From Armadillidium nasatum (Eukaryota > Arthropoda > Malacostraca > Isopoda > Armadillidiidae), in assembly GCA_009176605.1 (NCBI GenBank), contig SEYY01018778.1:250001-272500 (forward strand): a DNA stretch of 22,500 nt. Direction: 5' to 3'. Made by a program: the position numbers and the translations under genes. Positions 17,612-22,500 of the stretch are shown here, piece after piece. The notes under the pieces are model-generated. The model saw nothing but the letters and a program-made list of their open reading frames with translations. It searched no databases and was not told where the DNA came from. The number at the start of each line of letters is the position of its first letter. Positions within the stretch are counted from its first letter, which is position 1.

Positions 17612-18250
17612 TGATTCTTTAAATTCTTACTTTAAATATGAATCAAAACTCCCAATCATGCTCAAATTCTCTGTTGTCTATTTATTTTCTTGTGTAGGGT
17701 GTAATTCCCGCTATGTAGGCCAAACAGGACTACAACTCAGACTCTGAATACATAAGCATTTTGGTACCTCATTCCGCACAAATCTCCCTTCCTCTACACC
17801 AGAACACTCCTTCATCCTAGATCACCCATAATTTCATAAACAACCCCATTCATTTCTCAGACTTTAGTATTTTAGCATCCTCCTCAAACGTTTACGAACG
17901 CAAAATTCTTGAATCTTTATAAATTAAGCAATTGCAACTCCAACTAAATACAACCCTATCTTCAGTCCCACTCCTCATTACATAGTTTCCTTGATTAGCA
18001 TACATATCTACCGAACATTATTATCACATCCATAAAATATAAATATATTAATCATAATACTCACTACACCAACCTCGTAAAAAGCAACGTGTAAAAAATC
18101 TCACATTCAGTTCTCCAAAAATCTGTTTACTATTTAGTGCCAATTTGTCTTGTAATTTGTTTATATATTGTAATTGTTGTTTCGTGATATAATTGATTTC
18201 ATAACTTGTATCTCTTTTTACAGTTATTATTGATAATGAGTCTAGTTAGC
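17612..18250 (+). mobile_element. Penelope-like element family 2, copy P2 (plus, 5'-truncated)
   Basis: Head-to-head partner of P1. It begins near 17612 with the region just before the endonuclease, carries the GIY-YIG core, C-terminus and 3' UTR, and ends near 18245 with TTGATAATGAGTCTAGTTAG. It lacks RT completely and lacks the terminal ATTATAAAAA segment seen in P1. Confidence 0.75.
17668..17985 (+). pseudogene. PLE family 2 GIY-YIG endonuclease domain
   Basis: FSVVYLFSCVGCNSRYVGQTG (17668-17729, VVY standing for GIY and YVG for YIG, with a Cys pair between them) is the start of a PLE-type GIY-YIG nuclease. It is followed by LQLRL, a stop (TGA at 17745-17747), then IHKHFG with the His of the family's KxH block. 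PEHSFILDHP comes next, and after frame changes YERKILESL, a stop in place of an aromatic residue, and IKQLQLQLNTT close the domain near 17985. PLE endonucleases nick target DNA for priming. The two stops and shifts make this copy inactive, although the N-terminal catalytic motif is intact. Confidence 0.75.
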
Positions 18251-18990
18251 TCATTTAAATACAAATCATCTTATGAGAGAGAGAGAGAGATTTATTTGAT
18301 ATGATAGGTTTAATAATTACTTTGAAATCCTTGGAGGATTGCATGCCTGTTCGTATCGGGGATCGAATTTGACAAGTGGAGCGTAAAATTAAACTTTTTT
18401 AATGAATGAAAATCAGGGAAAGGAAAAAGAATGGAAGAAATAGGCAAATCATTTAAAATGAAAAGAATTTTGTCAAAAATATAAAATCCATTTTTTTTCA
18501 CGTGTTTTTTTTTCTTCTCAAAATTCACTGCTATTACTATATTATTGTTATTATTTTACTCATCATTATGTTATTATTTTAATTTATTATTATTATTGTA
18601 CTTATAATATTATTATTATTATTTTACTATTCCTATTTATTCTTATTTTTATTTTATTGTTATAATATTTATGATTATCATTATTATTATAATTACAGTA
18701 TTATTATTATTATAATTATATTAATATTATTATTATTTAAAAAAAATACAATCATGGACAAATGAAATTCAGAGTTTTGCATTAGAATGAAAATAATAAA
18801 TACAAATGGGATTTATTTATTAAGGTTCTTTTCAGAAACTACGATAATAATAATAATAAATAATAATGCAAAAGAGAAAGACAAAGATATTATGGCAGCG
18901 ATCCTAAAAGATTACTTACTCTCTGTGAAAATCAAATTTAATGGTTTCTTCTAAGTTTGAAAGACATCCTACTTAATAATCAACAAATAT
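18251..18990. other. AT-rich simple sequence
   Basis: (GA)8 lies at 18275-18290. ATT/TTA trinucleotide-rich DNA covers about 18530-18740, and an ATA-rich patch 18843-18868. No gene is seen. One weak minus-strand frame (18528-18310) has no recognised features. Confidence 0.7.
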
Positions 18991-19770
18991 GTAGTATTAT
19001 GAAGGTAACCTTGACGTAACCGACACTTGGTCTTTCTCGCATTCCTGACGGAGGAAGATAAAATATAATTACTTTCAAGTCTCCAAAACAAGTCTTTTTA
19101 TTTTTCTTTGTAGACATTATCATCCCAACAACTATTACATCATATTAAAATATTTCAGTTCAAACCTTCTATCCTTAACAATCTTGGATTTTTTATTTTT
19201 TATTTTTGCAGCAATTCATGGAAGTATCACATAATTATTTTTTTCCATCAAATAAACTTCTAAATGGTTGGAGATTTTGAGACGCATTAAGAACTTCATA
19301 AAATTATCATTTTTACCCGACTTGGAGCATGAATAAAAAAACTGAGGTGATTCTGCACGTACAACTCTTCTTGAACTCACTGACACTCTCTAATCTCTTT
19401 CTGACAGCCAAACTTTTATTTCACTCTCCTTAAGCTATTCCTTAGACTCTTAGATTAATCGTATTTACATCTATTCTTCTGCATTCTCTAGTCTCATATT
19501 TTATTCTTTAAGAGAGCCCATGACTCTTGTCTTTCACATTGTCTCGCCATCATTTATTTCTCTTCCTCAGTTCTTTAACACCAGACTTAATTTTTATGTT
19601 CATTCTTAAATGTTTACTGTTCAAATCTCAACACTACATTCTCTACCTCTTTTGACCTGCGCACTTTCGAACTCCGTCTACCGAGACATGTCGGACACCT
19701 ATCCGATTGTGGAATTGGTTTTCCCTAACTCTGGTGGATTGTATCTAAACAACTGATGTTTACCCACCTC
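18990..19770 (+). mobile_element. Very old LINE family A relic
   Basis: Order and words match family A: GACACTTGGTCTTTCTCGC near 19022 (the EQLTSDLS block), AAACCTTCTATCCTTAAC near 19163 (LKPSSLLN), and AATCTTGGATTTTTTATTTT (LGVSFS). Then CTTCTAAATGGTTGGAGATT (SKRLGVL), a LNFYVHS-like block near 19590, DLCTFELRLPRHVGH-like near 19655 and CCCTAACTCTGGTGGA at 19724 follow. There is no open frame. It is far more diverged than the other copies. Confidence 0.55.
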
Positions 19771-20412
<642 letters not shown>

Positions 20413-21019
20413 GTGGAAGCGCAAATTTTAAACTTTAAAGCGCAAATTGGAAAAACTTAGTGTGCAAGCGCACATTGTTCCAAAAATGTATTCCGCAAGC
20501 ACAAAAGTGCACATGTTCGCAAGTGAAAATTTTTTTTAATGCGCAAATTTAGGAGGGCCAAAAAAAATAAATAAATAAAATAGAGCAAGTATGTAAGATG
20601 AATTATTTTAAAAATTTTTTTTTTAAAGATGCAAATATAAAAAAAAATGAAATATTTTCATCTTATTTATTCAATTATCTATGATCTCTTCCTCCTCGTA
20701 GCTCTCCTCTTGCATTCTGAACAGGGTCGATATTCCCTTTCATAAAGATAAATTTTTCAAAATTGCTGAATGCCATGGCTGCCCTCTTTGGTCTTAGATT
20801 GTCAGAGCCTTGACTAAACAACCTCTCCACGTCCGCTGAGCTGGCTAATGGAGTATTATACTTCATAAACAAGTCCAACCAGATCTCTTGGTATTCACAC
20901 GGATACAGGTTCCTAGTGAGAGGGGAACTGTGGTGAATAGTTACTGCAGCCCAGCTATCCAAGGCTTGTCCCAACTTCTCCTCCAGAGGTGTCAGCTGGA
21001 TATATAGGGCCTTCAATTT

Positions 21020-21231
<212 letters not shown>

Positions 21232-22329
21232 CTTAAATGGGTCCTCAGACTCAGTCCCATCACCTATAGTTCCTTGATGTGGAGGAGTAAAATTCGATGC
21301 AATATTACACTTTATTTCCTCCAATATCCTTATCTTGACAGCTGGATGCTTCCCCTCATTTAACCTACGTACCACTCCGAGTTTGAAGTGAAGTTGCATG
21401 GCTGTTACCATAAGCAAATCAAAATCATCAAAGATACTGCTAAACCTCGGTTCAAAGCCCTTTTATTTCCCTTTGTTTGTCTTTGGTTGCTTTAGCAAGT
21501 AACTGACTAAGTTTTTGGCATAGTTAAAATTTTTGCACCTCTTGTTGCATTTCCACGAGATTGTCCTTGAGGAGGAAGAGTTAGGCAATAGGACACCCAC
21601 GTACGCATTCTACTCATCCTGCAAAATATCCAGCCAAAATAGGCGTCATTATTTCGATGTACTCAGAAATTACTTCTTTATCAGTTTTATTAAATAATGG
21701 AAGACAAGGCTTTTGTTTCATACAAATCTTGTTGATTTGTTTCATGCTACCATCAAGGTTCTTAAGCAGGTCTTTCAAAGAATCTTATGGGGAGTTCCAG
21801 CTAGTAACACTTTGTGTTTTAAACTTTGTTCCAAACTCCTTTATTCTCAAAGCAGTTGTAGTTTTCCTATTTTGGGGATTCCACAATGCCTGTGCTTTGG
21901 CAAGTGTCTTATTAAATGGATCCTTGGCACCAGAAAACCAGTGAGGAACATTCCCAACATCCCTGGTAGCTAAGATGTTTAATGTGTGGGAAATACAACA
22001 GCGATGTTTAGGTAGGATAACGGCATCATGTTCTTCAAGCAGATTTTCTAACTGGAGAGGTTTTGTCAACAGAACCTCTAGGTCACTAATTTGCTCCATC
22101 TCTTCAGGCGTAACCACTATCTCTGGAATCGGTACCTGCTCTTCTTCCTCTTCGTCATCCCCCGAACAGGCTCCACAGAAATTTGCAGTTATCTGTTGTA
22201 ATGCAGACAACCTGAAGATAAAAATTTTTAATTTAGTAGTATTCATATTAATTTGGAGTTATACGTTTTTTTTCAGTATTACGTTATTATTTCTTTTTGA
22301 TTTTTACTGATCTTTTACTCAAAGCCAAA

Positions 22330-22425
22330 TTGCTGATTGATATATATCGATATTGATATTTTTTCAATAGTATCGAAAACCCGATATTTTCAGCCGATAT
22401 ATCGGTATCGAATCAACGATATAAT
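22330..22425. repeat. Cluster of CGATAT-type palindromic words
   Basis: TATATCGATATTGATATT, then TATCGAAAACCCGATATT, then the perfect palindrome CCGATATATCGG (22394-22405), then GTATCGAATCAACGATAT. Such clusters occur in subterminal regions of some DNA transposons. Here it lies upstream (transcript sense) of the visible transposase exon. Confidence 0.5.
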
Positions 22426-22500
22426 TTTTTTAATTTTAGATATTTTGAGTAGTTTTCTTATTTTTTTTATAAAATAACATTTAAGCAAAATGTATACCTT

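Noticed and set aside
21657..22310. Plus-strand frames of 86-111 codons at the right end
   Set aside because: They are antisense to the hAT transposase exon, which explains the openness of this region.

Overview
No host gene, rRNA, tRNA or CRISPR array is recognisable in this window. It reads as intergenic or intronic DNA of an animal genome dominated by mobile elements and (TA)n microsatellites. The two non-LTR retrotransposon families, the RTE-like element and the very high dinucleotide repeat load resemble what I know of decapod crustacean (crab or shrimp) genomes. That taxonomic guess is inference from element style and no marker gene supports it.

Layout. 1-818 is the 3' part of a non-LTR retrotransposon (called family B here), ending in a poly(A) tail. 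826-1340 is a decayed RT fragment of a second, jockey/CR1-like family (family A). 1574-1742 is a short GC-rich island between two TA tracts. 2341-3419 is AT-rich and featureless. 3555-4764 is a huge near-perfect palindrome made of two head-to-head 3' ends of a Penelope-like element (PLE). 4926-6170 is a minus-strand family A endonuclease relic with a misplaced RT piece. 6443-8224 is mostly unassigned, with a degenerate tandem repeat. 8310-9470 is a 5'-truncated RTE-like LINE with an open RT frame and an AAAT-type tail. 9565-9980 is plus-strand family A RT, fused at an inversion joint to a minus-strand family A copy that runs from 12692 down to 9980. That copy is split by a TA-bracketed, LTR-like short element (10482-11742). 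12898-15927 holds four more family A pieces (three sense 3' ends, one antisense endonuclease), all separated by TA tracts. 16025-18250 is a second PLE family, again two head-to-head copies with different defects. 18250-20307 is AT-rich simple sequence plus a very old family A relic. 20408-22500 is the 3' half of a decayed hAT DNA transposon whose transposase (minus strand) has a GT-AG intron filled by a TA tract.

Twenty (TA)n tracts of about 85-135 bp add up to roughly 2.1 kb. Most of them sit exactly at element boundaries, so the window is essentially a series of transposon blocks bracketed by TA tracts. Nothing here looks like a working gene system. The most interesting points are the recurring head-to-head PLE architecture, the TA-tract bracketing, the LTR-like element nested in a TA tract inside a LINE, a hammerhead-like motif in the PLE 3' region, and short hairpins at the 3' ends of the LINE families.
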